Origin: Selaginella tamariscina
Lineage: Eukaryota; Streptophyta; Lycopodiopsida; Selaginellales; Selaginellaceae
NCBI GenBank assembly: GCA_003024785.1
Contig: PUQB01000004.1
Coordinates: forward strand, 620,001-684,000
Direction of reading: 5' to 3'
DNA length: 64,000 nucleotides
Every line of letters starts with the position of its first letter. The stretch's first letter is position 1. This document shows positions 25,333 to 38,486 of the stretch, piece by piece. The notes under the pieces are model-generated. The model was not told where the DNA came from. It saw only the letters and a list, made by a program, of their open reading frames with translations, and searched no databases. The translations under genes were made by a program, and so were the position numbers.

Positions 25333-25383
25333 ATGGCGCTTCAAATCGACTCTGTTCTTCCCCGGGATCACGACTCCGCCATG
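25333..25383 (+). pseudogene. USP exon 1 only, unit A
   Basis: Encodes [17 protein letters not shown] and is followed by the normal GTAAGC donor, identical to exon 1 of the complete gene at 47133. Only about 140 bases of intron 1 follow before the ceramidase block begins, so no other USP exon remains in this unit. Confidence 0.95.
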
Positions 25384-25559
25384 GTAAGCAGCGAAATTGC
25401 TATAAATCTCTGCAGATTCGTGCTATGCTGTTCTCGATTCGATGTAGACGTCGCATTCTGTTCTAAACTATGACTGCCATAATATGTTACATCAATAAGC
25501 TTCAGATAGCGAAAAATTCCATCTTCTACTTCAGCTCATACACAGGCCTCTCTCTCTAG

Positions 25560-26954
25560 TGTGAATGGCAATTTAGTGGCATTCTAAATAGGTTGATATC
25601 CATCACAACCCAGTATAAGAGATGAGTGATGCATTATAAAAATATATACATTGTACCTATTTACAAAATATGGCATCACTCATAATTACAAGGAATATAC
25701 AATTCATAAATAACGTAATAGTTGATTGTGTTTTGTTTTGTTCATAGATTTGTAGTTATATATATATATATATGTTTGTGTGGTATATATATGTATTATA
25801 CATAGTAACTAAATATATTATCAAATAGGGAAATCGAACCCACAACCACAAGATTAAAAGCCTTAATTATGTTAGATTAAAGTTTTTAATTAAGCTAATT
25901 ATATGTCAGTCTATGTAGGACATAATGGTGCCTTTGGAATGGGCTTCGGCAACATCGGCTCTTTCTTTCTAATTCGTGTGTATGTTAGATCTCTCAGAAT
26001 GATGTGTATTTCCTCAATTTCTGGAATGTGCGAGGAGAACAACAATTGTGGGCATTTCCTTACGATTTCTCTGCTAAGTTGTGGTGATCTTCAACGGATC
26101 CTTAAGCAGCTCTCCACATATCCCAGCAAGTCTTTTTCTGTTTAATTCCACACACATATATATCTGTATGTGTGTGTACAGAGACATATTAGATATGTTT
26201 TTTTGTGTTGTGTGTACGCATGTGTGTGTGCGTGTGGGTGTTTTCTTGTTTGCCGCATTTTCTGCATTGGTGTGCATACATTCATCTCTCTCTATATCTA
26301 TATATGTACACACACACACATACGTACACACAGAAAACATATAATACACACACACACATATATATCCTTAACTGCATCTCTTAACCTTCTCCCAGCCATA
26401 GTGCTAAGCTCTATTACAAAAACACCACGAGTTACAAACTTGACGAATTTCTGCAATAGAGATTAGAAGAACAGAAGGTTGCAACACAAATATATATATA
26501 TATAGACACACATACACACACATATATATGTGTTTGTGCATGTGTATGTTGATAAACTTACAACCTAGGCGTAAGGAAATGACATCTCTCCTGTATCAAT
26601 TAGAATTGGCATTGGTTTTTGGCATTCCGCTTGTGTTGTTGTTGTGCTGCTCTCACGACTCTTCAAATATAGAAAACACATACAAACAATAAATAAGATA
26701 AACAACACGTGTATACTTAGAATATGCGTATGTGTATCTTCTAAATACTTAAAACGCTAGATATATACTAAATAGTTTACCTTGGTGTCCCCTGTGTGAA
26801 ATCAAACTCGTCCGTTGTTCCTGTAGCAAAACTGAATCCAAGGCCAGCGGGACAAGTCATCACATATGAAGTTTGACCAGTTGCATTGGTCAGTGACATG
26901 TTGACACGCGTAAAGTCAATGAACGTCTGCGTGTAATTCACCTTCGCGCTAACT
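25560..26954. repeat. Segmental duplication, copy 2 (ceramidase block)
   Basis: Same orientation as 2022-3486. It is joined on the left to unit A's USP intron 1 through about 34 unassigned bases, and on the right to E2 at a shared AACTTGC. It carries the same ceramidase exons. Confidence 0.9.
26368..26954 (-). pseudogene. Neutral ceramidase fragment, copy 2
   Basis: Same three blocks as copy 1 on the minus strand: TCPAALGFSFATGTTD (26954-26780), PMPILIDTGEM followed by the same TAG (about 26670-26557), and STMAGRRLRDAVK (about 26450-26368). The last block is better preserved than in copy 1, with a TTGCAG acceptor and the full DAVK end. The first block is cut by the E2 junction. Both copies share the missing exon and the TAG, so decay began before the duplication. 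Confidence 0.85.
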
Positions 26955-28540
26955 TGCCATTGACAAATACTTTTATTCTATATACACTTCAAAACCTCAT
27001 GGTAGCCACTAATGGTTATCATCTATGTGAATGTGGAAGAATGTGGTTGTTAAAGTGTTATTGTTAGTGTTTGCCTCCTTGTTTGTACTGCATATTGGCC
27101 ATGCTCAATTACACCTCTTGAACATATTTTCATTAAACTTTTAAAGAATATATTTTGATATAAGATGCTTACTCTCAAATGTCTGTTCATGAGCTTATTA
27201 TTACAGGATCATAAAAAGGTTTGTAAGAAGATTTTAAAAGTAAGATTTTAAAATTCCAAGGCAAATTATAACATTTTGATGTTATCATACTCATAAATCT
27301 ATTACTTTCTTTGTCATATAACATCATACTTTAGTACAATGTTTAATAAGTTAAATAATTCATTAAATATAATGTATAAATTTTAAGAAATAAAAAAGAA
27401 ACACATTATTTTCTTAATATGTAAAGTTGTCTTTTGTTTCTGAACCTTTGCAACATCCTCTTGCCCTTCAAGAATTCTTATTAAAATTCCTCCCACTCTT
27501 CTTGTCGATCTTGGGAGTACTCTATGTACATGTATTCTTCACCTAAAGCTCTATTAGATTCTGTTGCTTCTTTAATTTCTTGTATCCCTTCTTCTTCAAT
27601 GCCTTGTAATATTCATCAAGTGTGACAAAAAAGTTCAATTGCATAAACAAGTGTGCCCTCCAATCAAGTTGGCTTTGATTTTGAATCTTTTTGGTGCACT
27701 TTATAGGGTGCTCCCATAACTTCTCCAATTTAGGACCCGTATATTGAGTAAACAATATAAGTTCTATTATCCTTCTACATAAACCTTTGAAATTGTCAAA
27801 TGTCTTATGCATTACCTATTAAAATGCCTAGCAATTCATGTTATGCTCCTGCAGATACTCCATGCCCACTTTGCTTCCACATCTAATTGCAAAGGGTAAA
27901 GACCTCTAAATATCAACGAGTTTGTAAACATAAGATGCAATTTTTAAGTAATGCTGTGCTAATCGATCCATAATAACCAAGGCTAGAGCACATATGAATT
28001 CTTGCTGCTCAAACATTTTACCCATAAACTTCTTAAACTTGTAATTTGTGACATTTATACACATTTATTCTCCTTTAATCATCAAGTTCTTCTTGAAAAA
28101 TGTTAAATATGTCATTTAAATTGAGATTAATTGCCTTCTGGATGTCCTTTAATAATTTAAAAGTCATTCAAGTTGTGATTAATTAGCCTAGTGATGAATT
28201 TGTCATTGAGCCTTATGACTTTAGTCTCATGCCCTTCCTACTATAACGATTGTATTTATGATTCATCTTCATTCAAATCTTCGAAATTTTAATGTGCCTT
28301 TGCCAAAAGAGCCTTATTAAGATTCTTACTTAATAAACTACATTTTATAAAAGATTATGGATGGATATGAAGTAGTTGAGCATGCTAACAAAGGAGTGAT
28401 GTGAAGAGCAAAATGAGGCAAATAATTAAGTGAATAAGTCTCACTTAAAGAAGACATGCTAATCACACACCTAACATGTTCCCCTTGGCTAAGAGTTTTA
28501 TTATTGTAATATGACAAAATTAAGTTGATAGGCATAAATT

Positions 28541-28633
28541 ACTAGTTGGTTGTAAGGGAGGTTTATCTTATAGGGATGCCCTTCATATACTCTCTAGGCT
28601 TTTCAAGTACAAAGGCAATGCAAATGATGACCC
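28541..28633 (+). pseudogene. Fragment of the 1103-1781 gene, in E2
   Basis: Sister of 11361-11450. Here the match runs further at the right (GCAAATGATGACCCA against GCAAATGACGACCCA in the gene), showing both came from one ancestral fragment. Confidence 0.75.
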
Positions 28634-28993
28634 AAAGAAAATTTTAAAATTAGAAGATTAATAAATATGAGAAATTGACTAGTTGGTTTTCTTGGGGACT
28701 TTGAAGTATAAATAGAACACAAGTAAAAGAAAGAATATCCTCAAGGATTGGACATAGGCATGTGTGTGTCAACCATGCATGAAGATACTATTACAACACA
28801 AGAGAGTGACATGGTTAGCAAAGGCATGGACACTCCCAAAAGAGTGCTATATTTATATGATGCCAATAAGTGTTGTGCCAGTGAATGCATATTTAAATAC
28901 ATTAAACATCTTCTTAAATGGGAAAGTTTTCTTACAGATAAGGAGTTGAGATAAGTATAAATAATTATGGTTGAGATTAATCTAAGTAAAATG

Positions 28994-29193
28994 TGTCTTT
29001 TTTTTTATAGGAATATACTCTAGCCACGACACTATAATAACATGGCAAAGAAAGTGTGATGTTAGGAGAGACAATTCTTAGACCCTATCACTTAAATCTC
29101 CCATTATATGTATATTTTACACAATTCCATAGCAAATATGTGTTGAGCAAAACCTTTATTTTCTTTATCTTTCATCAACATGGTATCAAAGCC
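28994..29193 (+). mobile_element. Copia left LTR and primer-binding site, truncated
   Basis: LTR about 28994-29177 matches 11819-12000, and TGGTATCAAAGCC follows at 29181. Leader sequence continues to 29518, where the element is cut off. Confidence 0.88.
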
Positions 29194-32099
29194 TTGATAA
29201 AGAAGTAGGAAGATTCTAAACTAGACAAACTAAAGTGTAATGTAGCAATTTCTTAAGTGAATCTTCGATAAGCCAAAAGAAAATTAGCATTAGTAAAGTA
29301 ACAACATAAGACCCAGCCCTTAATTTTTTAGATATTGGGGCATATCTCTAGTAATAGCAACAAGATCATCTCAATTCCAATTTTTGATAGGCTTGAGTTT
29401 CATAACTAAGAGTGGGAGATGTGATACATCTTCTTACAGAATCAAGCTTTACAGCTTGTTGGTAAGAAGAAAACGTCCACAAATGTAAGCAAGGTTGAAG
29501 AGTGAGATGAGAGAAATAATAAATAACCACATAATATTAGTTAAATAAAAAATTTAAATTATTTAACTATAAAATATATTTTTGTTTTAATTTCCCAAGA
29601 GACTTACTATATCTAAATGTGAGGACTTAATACATTATAGCCTACTATATCCATATTAATTATTTAAATGGTGTTTCACCTATAACACATAATTTAAACT
29701 TAAGATAGTACAATATATTATAATGTTAATTTAATAAAATTTAAACCATCCAATTAAAACATATTTTTAATGCATAATTTATCATATTATTAAGATAGTT
29801 GGATTTCTTTTAAAATTTAAAATTTGTAAACAAAGTTTAAGGTTGAAATGAAATTAATTAAAACTATATCTTTAGTATATTCTTCACCATCCCTGCTATT
29901 GAATTAAAGAGGGAAAAATAAAATAATCCTGAAAATTCATTTTTACAAATCTAACATTTCTTTAAACATGGAATATTATTATGATAAATTTTGTTATGAT
30001 TAAAATATTTTAAACAAAATTTATAGTGTGTAAACCATGGCATTTCCTTTGTCATCCAATTCTAAAAAGACAATGTGAAGATAATTAAGTCAATAAATTT
30101 AAGAACAATTATTGAAAACTCATAAGGAGTTTGGTAGTGTTTTCTTTTAAATACATATCCATATATATAGAATTTTCTACACCGCAACTTATGCCACCAA
30201 ATTACCTTAGTTTTAGCTTATCTAGATTGATAATTCACATTCAAGGTGAATCAAAAACAAAGAAAAAGAGAAATAAGTTTAGAAAACCTGATTTATTTCA
30301 AATATTTAGTTACTAATCCACATCAAAGTGTGCAATCATTATTAAATAATTAATTAAGTATTAATCAATTTCGATATGAACCATTCATATCGACAAAGTT
30401 AAGTACCCTCAAAACTTCTAAAACTAAAACATTTAGTAATAGATGATGAAACACATATATACTTGTCTTGGGTAATAAAAAAGATATTAAATTTACGTAC
30501 ACATGTATGTGTATAAAAATATATAATTAATAATTGTATTGTAAGTAATCTAAAAGTAAAGTACTCTATATATATGGATTTATAAAAACACAAAATTAAC
30601 TACTAATTATTTTTTAATAAATTAAATGTTAATTACAAATATTTTAGATTTGTTGTACATTCATATTTTTAATTTACCTTATACATAATATTTTAGTATA
30701 TACTTTATTAATACTTACAATGTTTATAATATAATCTGTGATATATATGCGTTGAAGAAAAAGGACTTTTAGGGTTTGTATAAAAAAATTTAGAATACTC
30801 CTTAATTAATTAAGGTTAAGATATCATGAGTAATAGTTTACAGCGCTGCCGGGCATCGAGCGGCTACCAAGCGTTTGTTTATTTAGTTATTGTTCATTAA
30901 AGAGTAAGATTTTCATTATTATATGATTACAAATATAATAAAGTAATATATATTATTCTTAATTACCTTAAGATTATTTGTTAAAAATAAATTCAACAAT
31001 CTAATATATTTAAGAAATTGTGAAACCATACAATAATTAAATTAATTGATATGATTGCTTACAATTTGTAAATTAAATGTATACATTTATAAATATAATA
31101 ATATATCAATGTGTACTTAACATACAGTAGATATATTAAATTTTATTTATACTAATCTATTTCTCCCACACACATTGGTTTACGATATGATTATTTTATG
31201 TATGGAAAACGTACATATATGTGAGACAAAATTCTGTGTTAAAGTGTGTTAATGGAGTCCTCAAGTGCGTGACTGTGAGTGTGTGTGTGTGCAGATGTAT
31301 GTGCTAATAAAAGCCAGTGTGTGTGAGGACCTAGCCATAATGGAAAATGTGTGTGAGAGAGAGGCTAGGAAAATAGGTTAAATATTGTTTTTCTGATGGA
31401 CATGTCCATACATGAATGGTGAGGGTTTTGTGGGGAATACATCGTTCTCGACGGGAGGACGTTGAAGAGGATGAAAATTATAAGTTTGGGCATTGAAAAA
31501 AAAAGAAACATAACGACTATAGTCTATAGTTGAGAACGGAATTCTTATCATTAGGAGAGTAAGACATAAAGGATTTCAAACGAACGCAAGTAATAATTTG
31601 TGATTTTGTGAAACAAAAGGAAAGAAATTGGTGTATTTACGCTTTGCCCTCGTCCTCGGCGTTGGGTATCCATCCCTTGTGTTTGTAAGAACTCTTTGTG
31701 TTTTGAATCTCAAAGCTATTGCTCCTGCTGAGGAGCTTCAAACTCTAACACTTTTCTCTACCATAATTTTTCTACCATTCCAGCATATTGGACAAAATTA
31801 TATAGGCATTCAAAATCATCTATTTTTATAACATTTATACCATATATTAAGTATATTACCAATGAACAATGAGTCATACAAGGATCTAAAAGGCAGCAAT
31901 GAATAGAAAATGCACACTTCATTTGCACCATGTAATCATCAAGGACATTTCATTGTAGATAAAAGAAAAAACTGGTTTATTATAGGAAAATTTTCCATAC
32001 AATCAATTTCCAACAGAAACATGTGGATGAATATAGTGTTCACATTGTATTACAACAGCACAAGTCAGATGCCGAGAATAAATATTGAATCGTAAAGAA

Positions 32100-32213
32100 G
32101 TTATGTTTCATCCTCGACACCTGTGGAACTGCGCTGCTCATGGGAACCAAGAGTGGCTCTCCTGGGGAGGATTTCACCAAGGTCTATGAGGCCATCTTAA
32201 GCAGAACATTCAT
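32100..32213 (+). other. Short coding-like fragment, unknown
   Basis: Open for about 38 codons; reads ILDTCGTALLMGTKSGSPGE then DFTKVYEAILSRTF before merging into LTR debris. It looks like captured exon sequence, but I cannot name it. Confidence 0.3.
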
Positions 32214-32395
32214 GTTTGCCTACGGCACACACTCATGTCCTCATTAAGTACTAGCCCTAGGTCTAGGCAAGAAACAAGACAAGAATGATTGTAAAATGAT
32301 TTGTGTGTTGATAATAACTAATTATACAACAATTAGGTACTCTAGCAAACAGGCATGGTTGTGCTTGCACTAGAGTGCTAAGCCCCCTTGCATTA
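32214..32395. mobile_element. Two LTR fragments
   Basis: 32214-32275 and about 32338-32390 match non-adjacent parts of the 7269-8939 element in that copy's plus orientation (ACTCATGTCCTCATTAAGTA; ACTCTAGCAAACA). About 60 unrelated bases separate them, so the element was internally deleted. Confidence 0.7.
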
Positions 32396-33639
32396 CCCAA
32401 AACCAAGTGAGCATATCTACACTAACCAAATGAACAAGATGTGTAACATTTATTAGTGGAAAATGCGGCTCGCGGGAACGATGATTATTACACTATGAAG
32501 AGGCTCCACTACAGAAATGCAATATCATGCAATGCATGAGTAGTGTGATATTACATGTAAAAAATTTAGAATCACGTAGATCATAAAGGAATTATATGTT
32601 AATTCACAAGGCTTATCCACGGGAGGATGGAAGATTGAAATGACTGTAATTACTCTCTCATGTATTTCATACACTCCCATTACCACTCAAACACTCAATT
32701 TTTCAAATCTACATTCCCTTTACCAAAGTCTGCAACATAATGTTTTTAATATTGTTGAGTTCTTCAAAATTACTTAGACAAATAAAATACCCTAATTACA
32801 TTTTATGATAACTTTTAAATTTTGCTTAAGATATTTTAATCGTAATAAAATTTAAAATATTATAATAGTATTCTATGTTTATAAAAATAAATTTAATTTA
32901 AAGTATGTTTTAATTTGACGGTGACTTTGTTTATTAATAATAACTTATGTTTGATTTATGAAATGAGTGTTAAAGATTATTTTACATGTAAAATCTCTTT
33001 AATTCAATAGCTTTTATATGTTTTAAAGAAAGAGATAAAGATATATTTTAATTTATAAGAAATTTTAAAAGAAATTGATAAATTATATACCTAAAATATA
33101 TTTTAAATTAAAACATTATATATTCATTGATCCGTATAACGAATAGAGAGAGAAGCTCTCAGACAGAAGAGTGATAGAGGAGTTTGTAATCAGCTACTTA
33201 GAAGCAGTGAAGTGTGGTAAGCAGTTTGATTCAGGGTGGCCACAGGAGTTCAACAGAATCGACTACTGTGTTGCAAAGATGGCGCCTACTAGCTAAGAAG
33301 CTGTCTGCACAAGGTCGACGTATATATGTGAACTGCACATCACCAGGTAGAGAGAGAGACGTGAGTATATAGACAGATTAACAAACTGAACAGGTCACAT
33401 GAGCTGTGTTATGTCGGGCCTCATCGAGGGGCGTCGACGGCAGTGTGGCTGGCACTTATGCCGGCTGGGATGGGATATTCTGGCGAATATTTTGTGAAGA
33501 GGAAGAATGTAGGCTTCGTCGAGATCCCTCTTGCACACTTTGATGAGCTTTTATATGACGTTAAGGACATCAAGGCGCATCTTCACGAGAATGCAAACTA
33601 AGTGTTCGTATTAAACACGGTTAACATATGTAAAGTTAA

Positions 33640-33705
33640 CGAGCAAGTTCTCTACTTTGTGGAGATCGGTGGTGACGAATGTCAACTTGATGCTGCACAC
33701 AGCCC
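33640..33705 (+). pseudogene. GDSL scrap, unit B
   Basis: Only block III remains: CAAGTTCTCTACTTTGTGGA and the GATCGGTGGTGACGA that follows (VEIGGD). One extra base shifts the frame compared with units A and C. All upstream exons are deleted in this unit. Confidence 0.85.
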
Positions 33706-36601
33706 TATATACTTATATACATAATCAAAATGCACACGAGAATATTCCTTAAAATCTACATAATTGAAGAAAATTTATTTAAGTATAAATAAAGACGCCC
33801 ATAGTGCATTTTGCTACCCAATCACATGACAAGGAAATTGAAATGTATTTCCGTGGATCCCTCTTATTTCATAATAACAATATAAATGCTATATTATTAT
33901 TAAGTGGATGTAGAAATTCATTTAAAATGAGATTTATATATAAAGTAATATAAAATTTAAATTTTTAGATACTAAATGAATTATAAAATAAAGTAAGATA
34001 CTCTTTTTAACTCTACCTGGCATATTCAACAACTTAGTTTTACATATTAAAAGTGAATATAAATAAATTTTATTATGCAGATGTACCAAAATTCGTGCAT
34101 ATATATATATATATATATAGAAATGCTGATAAAAAAACTGAAGTGCTCCATATACAACCAAAATAAAACAATAGATTTAATAACAAGTTTTATATATTTA
34201 AGATTTTGTAACATAGGCCAATCACAAGGAAACACTATGACCCATTTTAACTTATTGATTTATAAAGCAACATGATTTTTATTTAATGTTTTTTCTTTAA
34301 TATTACTGTGCTTCAAAATATATTCTTTTTTATATCATATAACACAAAGCTAAATGATTTATTAAATATAATGTACAAATTTTATGAAATAAAAAGGATA
34401 TACATATTATTTCTTTAGTATTTAGAGTGTTTTTTTTTTTTTTAAATATATATAATATCTTCTTGCTCTTAAGAATTTTCAAGAATTCTTGTTAAAATTC
34501 CTCTCACTCTTCTTGTTAATTTCGGGAATACTTTAAATCCATCTTGAACTATATTGAATCCCATTTCTTATTTAAATTTTTCTTTAGTTTCATATATTTT
34601 TAATACCTTATAATATTTATTAAGTACAAGAGAAAGATCTAATTGTATGGACAAGTATACATTATAATCAAGTCAGATTTAATCTTAAGACTCTTTAATT
34701 CACTTTTAACTTCTCCAATTTAGGGCCCTTATATTGAATAAACAATCTAAATTATATCATTCTTTTTAAAATTATCAAATATCTTATGCATTATTTGTAA
34801 AACCGCCTGACAATTCATGTCATGTTGTTCAAATATGATAGTCTTTTCTTCATTTAAAATCAATCTTAATACTTATTTTTTATGGCAATGATTTTCACAA
34901 TTGGTCCAAAGATATTTTATATCATTTTTTTTTGCTTTAATAATTGTTGAAGTAGTCAATGCCTACTAATGTGTAATTAAGACATTTGTTATACTTCATT
35001 ATGAGAATTGTTTTAATTGAAATTTTTGAATCTTAAAAAGCATATAATAATCAATTGAATCAACTTGAAGAACATCTTAAGTAACGAAATTAATTAAGAA
35101 CTTACGTTGATCATACACTTTGAAGTTTAATAGAAATGAAACGTGTCAAACATGTCTTTATCTTTATAAAGAAATTTTCAAATTATAGCACTTAGAAGTA
35201 CTTTGGATGACACAAACAAATTCATCATACTAATTAAGGAAATTTTTGTTGAATTTTAAATTTTTTAAAACCACTTTAACTAATGTAAAGCAAACCTTCA
35301 ACAAGCAATGTGCATCAGCCCTTTATAAAAAAAGAATTAATTATGCTTTGACTAAGATACAACAATTTATATGTAATCGATGGTTAAAATAATGACTGAT
35401 GTGCTGAACCAAGCCTCCATGTTTAATGCTGAATAAAAATCAATTAATAATTCAAGTGCTCCTAATTAAAAACAAGGCATAATTAAAGGTGTAATTACTA
35501 CAAGATTTCAAGTCATTATGCACATGAATGTAAAGAGAGGGAATAATAAATACTCACAGAAATAGTGAAGGATCATTGAGAGTTCAAATATTGATGGTGT
35601 CAACAAATCTAATATCTTTGGAGAAGAAAGGTTTGTGACTAAATTTTAGAGCCACCTTGCACATGGCATTATGTTTTGATATGTTTCATAAGTTCATCAA
35701 CTTTCCATAAATTGAGAGGTATATGTAAGTAACAACAAAGCTCTTTAATAGTGGCAAAGGGAGTCATTGTGGTCCAATAAAAAAATGATACTTAACAAGA
35801 GATACATAATATGCATTGTTTTGGGTATGTCTCAACAAGAACATGTGTGTAATAAGGAATACTCTAAAAACATCTTAGTACATGAAACAAAAGTGGTAAG
35901 CCTTTATAGTTTGGATATTATACTATAGCTAGTAGCACTTAATAAAGCTTTTATTATGCAAGATGTTAGCATGACCAATGACATCAATGCCTCGCACATT
36001 TAAATACATTTGGAATACAAATTCTTATTTAATAATTTAAACTTCCATTGCTTCTTAGAGGTGAATAATTAAGTTTTTGTGAAATTTATCATTATGGTAA
36101 GCAAGCATGCTAATTATTTCATGTAACTTTATCTCAATAGCCTCTCAAGTCCTGGAGAGGTGCAATGTAGAGTAACAAACAATTATAATACATTAAATGA
36201 TATATAGTTATGTACATGTATAAATGTTAAAAATAATAATTGAGTTAAAAGTTTAATTTAGAAATAAACTCACAAGGTTAATCAAGTTCAACTTTAAACT
36301 CATTAAATTAAGAATAATAAAGATTTAACTTAGAAATAAACTTATTAAATTGTTTAAGGACAAGTTGAATAATAATAATTAGGTAAAGATTTACTTAGTA
36401 ATAAACTAAGTTAAGAGTTAAGAACCTCACCATATTAAAGATAAATGTAACATGATCGTAATACAAATCAATAAACAAACAAATAAATTTAGCAAGAGCC
36501 CTAATTAATTTGGTGACAGCATGTGCGGGGCGCCTTCAGTGTTTTCCGGCAGCGGATCCGGTAGGTAGCGCTACAAGAAGGGATTCGGACTCTCCTCGGC
36601 A
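33706..36601. other. AT-rich spacer and USP promoter, unit B
   Basis: Collinear with the unit A and C spacers. No gene seen. It includes the empty solo-LTR site (about 35815). The final 80 bases before the USP ATG are the conserved GC-rich leader. Confidence 0.7.
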
Positions 36602-37628
36602 ATGGCGCTTCAAATCGACTCTGTTCTTCCCCGGGATCACGACTCCGCCATGGTAAGCAATGCGAAATTGCTATAAATCTCTGCAGATTCGTGCTATGCT
36701 GTTCTCGATTCGATGTAGACGTCACATTCTGTTCTAAACTATGAATGCCATAATATGCTATAATTTGTGAAATGGGTACATTCTAAGCTTCAGATAGCGA
36801 AAAATTCCATCTTTAGGCTATAAGATGTGAAAAATCCGATCTTTAATACATTTAAGTAATCTTGATTTTCTGTGTGTATTGTAGAAATCGCTGGCGGAAA
36901 TGCTTAGAGAGCAAGAACAGCAGCATCTATTTGCAGATTGGCCCCCCCAGGCGTTGAAGATGCGCAGAAGGCCGGATTTTTCAAGCAGGTTAGATTGCAT
37001 TTCGTTTTCTCTCATTAATGATATGTATGGTGTGTGTATATACAGATATATGGGTATATAATGTATATATTGGATACTTGCACGTGTTAAGACAAAGTTC
37101 GATATAATACACACACGCATACACACAAATGTATTAAGACTGGACATGTCAGGTGGAGAAGTTGAATTCTAATTATCCAGGCGGATTAGTTGCTTACATT
37201 AAGAATGCAAGAAAGCTTCTTGCTGATTCTAAGGCCGGAAGGAATCCCTTTGACGGCTACGTACCTTCTGTAAGTATCTATTTATTATTAGTGTGTATGT
37301 TTGCGTATGCTTTTGTGTGTTAACGTATGTGATGGAATTTCAACATCTGTAAGTGCATATGTATGTACTTTGCTTATCTAATTTGTTTTGACTGCTCTTT
37401 TTTCACTACAGGTTCCTACTGGGGAGCGTCTGTATTATGGTGACGAACGCTTTGTTGGAATGGATCCTAGTCAGGTTACTCTCTTAAAACAGGTAAATTA
37501 TCTAATTTGTGTGTGCGCGCGTGTGAATACTATAAAATGGTATAAGATAAGATACATTATTTTATTGTACTTACTTTTCAACTGTAGTATCTTATATATT
37601 TGTTTTGAAGGAAAAAGTAGCTTGCACC
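36602..37628 (+). pseudogene. Truncated USP copy, exon 4 fused to exon 6
   Basis: Exon 1 36602-36652, exon 2 36885-36988, exon 3 37153-37269, then a fused exon 37412-37492. In the fused exon the first half of exon 4 ([15 protein letters not shown]) runs directly into the end of exon 6 ([12 protein letters not shown]). The fusion is in frame (81 bases) and keeps a normal acceptor and donor. It deletes the nucleotide-binding loop ([11 protein letters not shown]), all of exon 5 and most of exon 6. After intron 6 only the first bases of exon 7 (EKVAC) remain. Exon 2 carries the same 7-C tract as the complete gene. It cannot encode an active enzyme. Confidence 0.95.
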
Positions 37629-38400
37629 AATATTAATACCTAAATTATTTATATTTAAGTATTAATACATAATGTTACACTCAAATCACCCTTATCTTTA
37701 AATTTAAGGAGCTAGTGACCATATAACCTTAATAATTAGTAATATTTATAAATATATATATCCCATAAAATTTAAATATAGAAACATTAATTAATAATAT
37801 AATATAAAGTTATACATTTAACATAAAACACATAATATAATAAAGATTTATATATTTATTAATAAAATACTTATATTAAGTAAAAATTATACTCGTGCAT
37901 GTTACATATAATTTTCTAAAAGTAAAAATTAATATGCCATATAAATTATTTGCTAACACAACTTTGGACCCATGGTGCAAAATAGATATTAATATATAAA
38001 AATCGATGCTTGTCATATATATAACTAGTATATGCAACATTAATAGACAAAATATGTGATTTAAATTTAAATTTTAAGTTTAAGTACATGTGCAAATGTA
38101 TTATATTTAACTTAAATACATAAGTATTAGTGCAAATTAAACCCCCATAACATAAAAACTTATATTAAAGAAAAAGTTAGTTTGCATGTAAAAAATACTG
38201 AAGTACAAAGTAAATTTAAGCAAATTTATGTAAATAATTTTTAAAGTATATTCTTAAATTTAAGTTATTTTAAGCATTGCAATCTCAGAAGTGTATTTAT
38301 AAAATAATCTTTACCGTACAAATTTAAGTTTTAATTAATGCTTCCGTACCTTAAGTTAAATATAAGATATGATTTATTTTTATTAGAAACAGTCACACTC
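37628..38400. repeat. AT-rich dispersed repeat, copy 2 (inverted)
   Basis: Reverse complement of much of 4590-5270. It starts exactly where USP exon 7 breaks off, so it marks the right junction of unit B. No coding content. Confidence 0.65.
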
Positions 38401-38486
38401 ACTTAACTAATATTTAATCCATCATTCATATAAACATTTAGTTACGTTCCGAAAGTACCTGCCGGAGTAAAAGTAAGCCTGCTAAT

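Larger units (their letters stand above)
16190..25525. repeat. Tandem unit A, body
   Basis: Collinear with unit B (29519-37627) and unit C (40297-51016). The order is AT-rich spacer, SDR remnant, GDSL remnant, long AT-rich spacer, USP promoter and exon 1. Compared with B and C it lacks the segment equivalent to about 31076-32490 (SDR N-terminal exon) and gained a solo LTR. It stops inside USP intron 1 at about 25525, where the ceramidase block follows. Confidence 0.92.
26955..29518. repeat. Repeat block E2 (left part of unit B)
   Basis: Collinear with E1 9650-12345. It includes the minus-strand frame at 27812-27543, the gene-1103 fragment at 28541-28633 and the left copia LTR. It then joins unit B spacer at 29518, so the equivalent of E1 12346-16194 (copia interior and right LTR) is absent. 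The join lies in a short AATAA homology. Confidence 0.88.
31625..33605 (+). pseudogene. Short-chain dehydrogenase remnant, unit B
   Basis: Three pieces of the same SDR. At about 31640: RFALVLG, then FVRTLCVLNLKA, matching the SDR start RxALVTGxxxGIG...R but with the glycine-rich NADPH loop damaged. At about 33196-33345: GWPQEF, AKKLSAQGRRIYVNCTSPG. At about 33415-33600: GASTAVWLALMPAGMGYSG, then FVKRKNVGFVEIP, the C-terminal segment. Between them lie LTR debris and AT-rich sequence. Stops and frame changes rule out a working enzyme. Confidence 0.75.
29519..37627. repeat. Tandem unit B, body
   Basis: Collinear with unit A and unit C. It holds the SDR N-terminal exon, LTR fragments, SDR C-terminal pieces, a very short GDSL scrap and USP exons 1-4. 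It ends inside USP exon 7 at about 37627, where an AT-rich repeat takes over. Confidence 0.92.

Noticed and set aside
25903..26145. Frame around 26000-26145 (minus) as an mTERF-like exon
   Set aside because: A short CPQLL-type string looked suggestive, but copy 1 at 2500-2600 breaks the frame and no second motif is present.
36818..37147. 109-codon minus-strand frame (and its copy at 47323-47688)
   Set aside because: Antisense shadow of USP exon 2 and flanking introns; it is conserved only because the units are duplicates.
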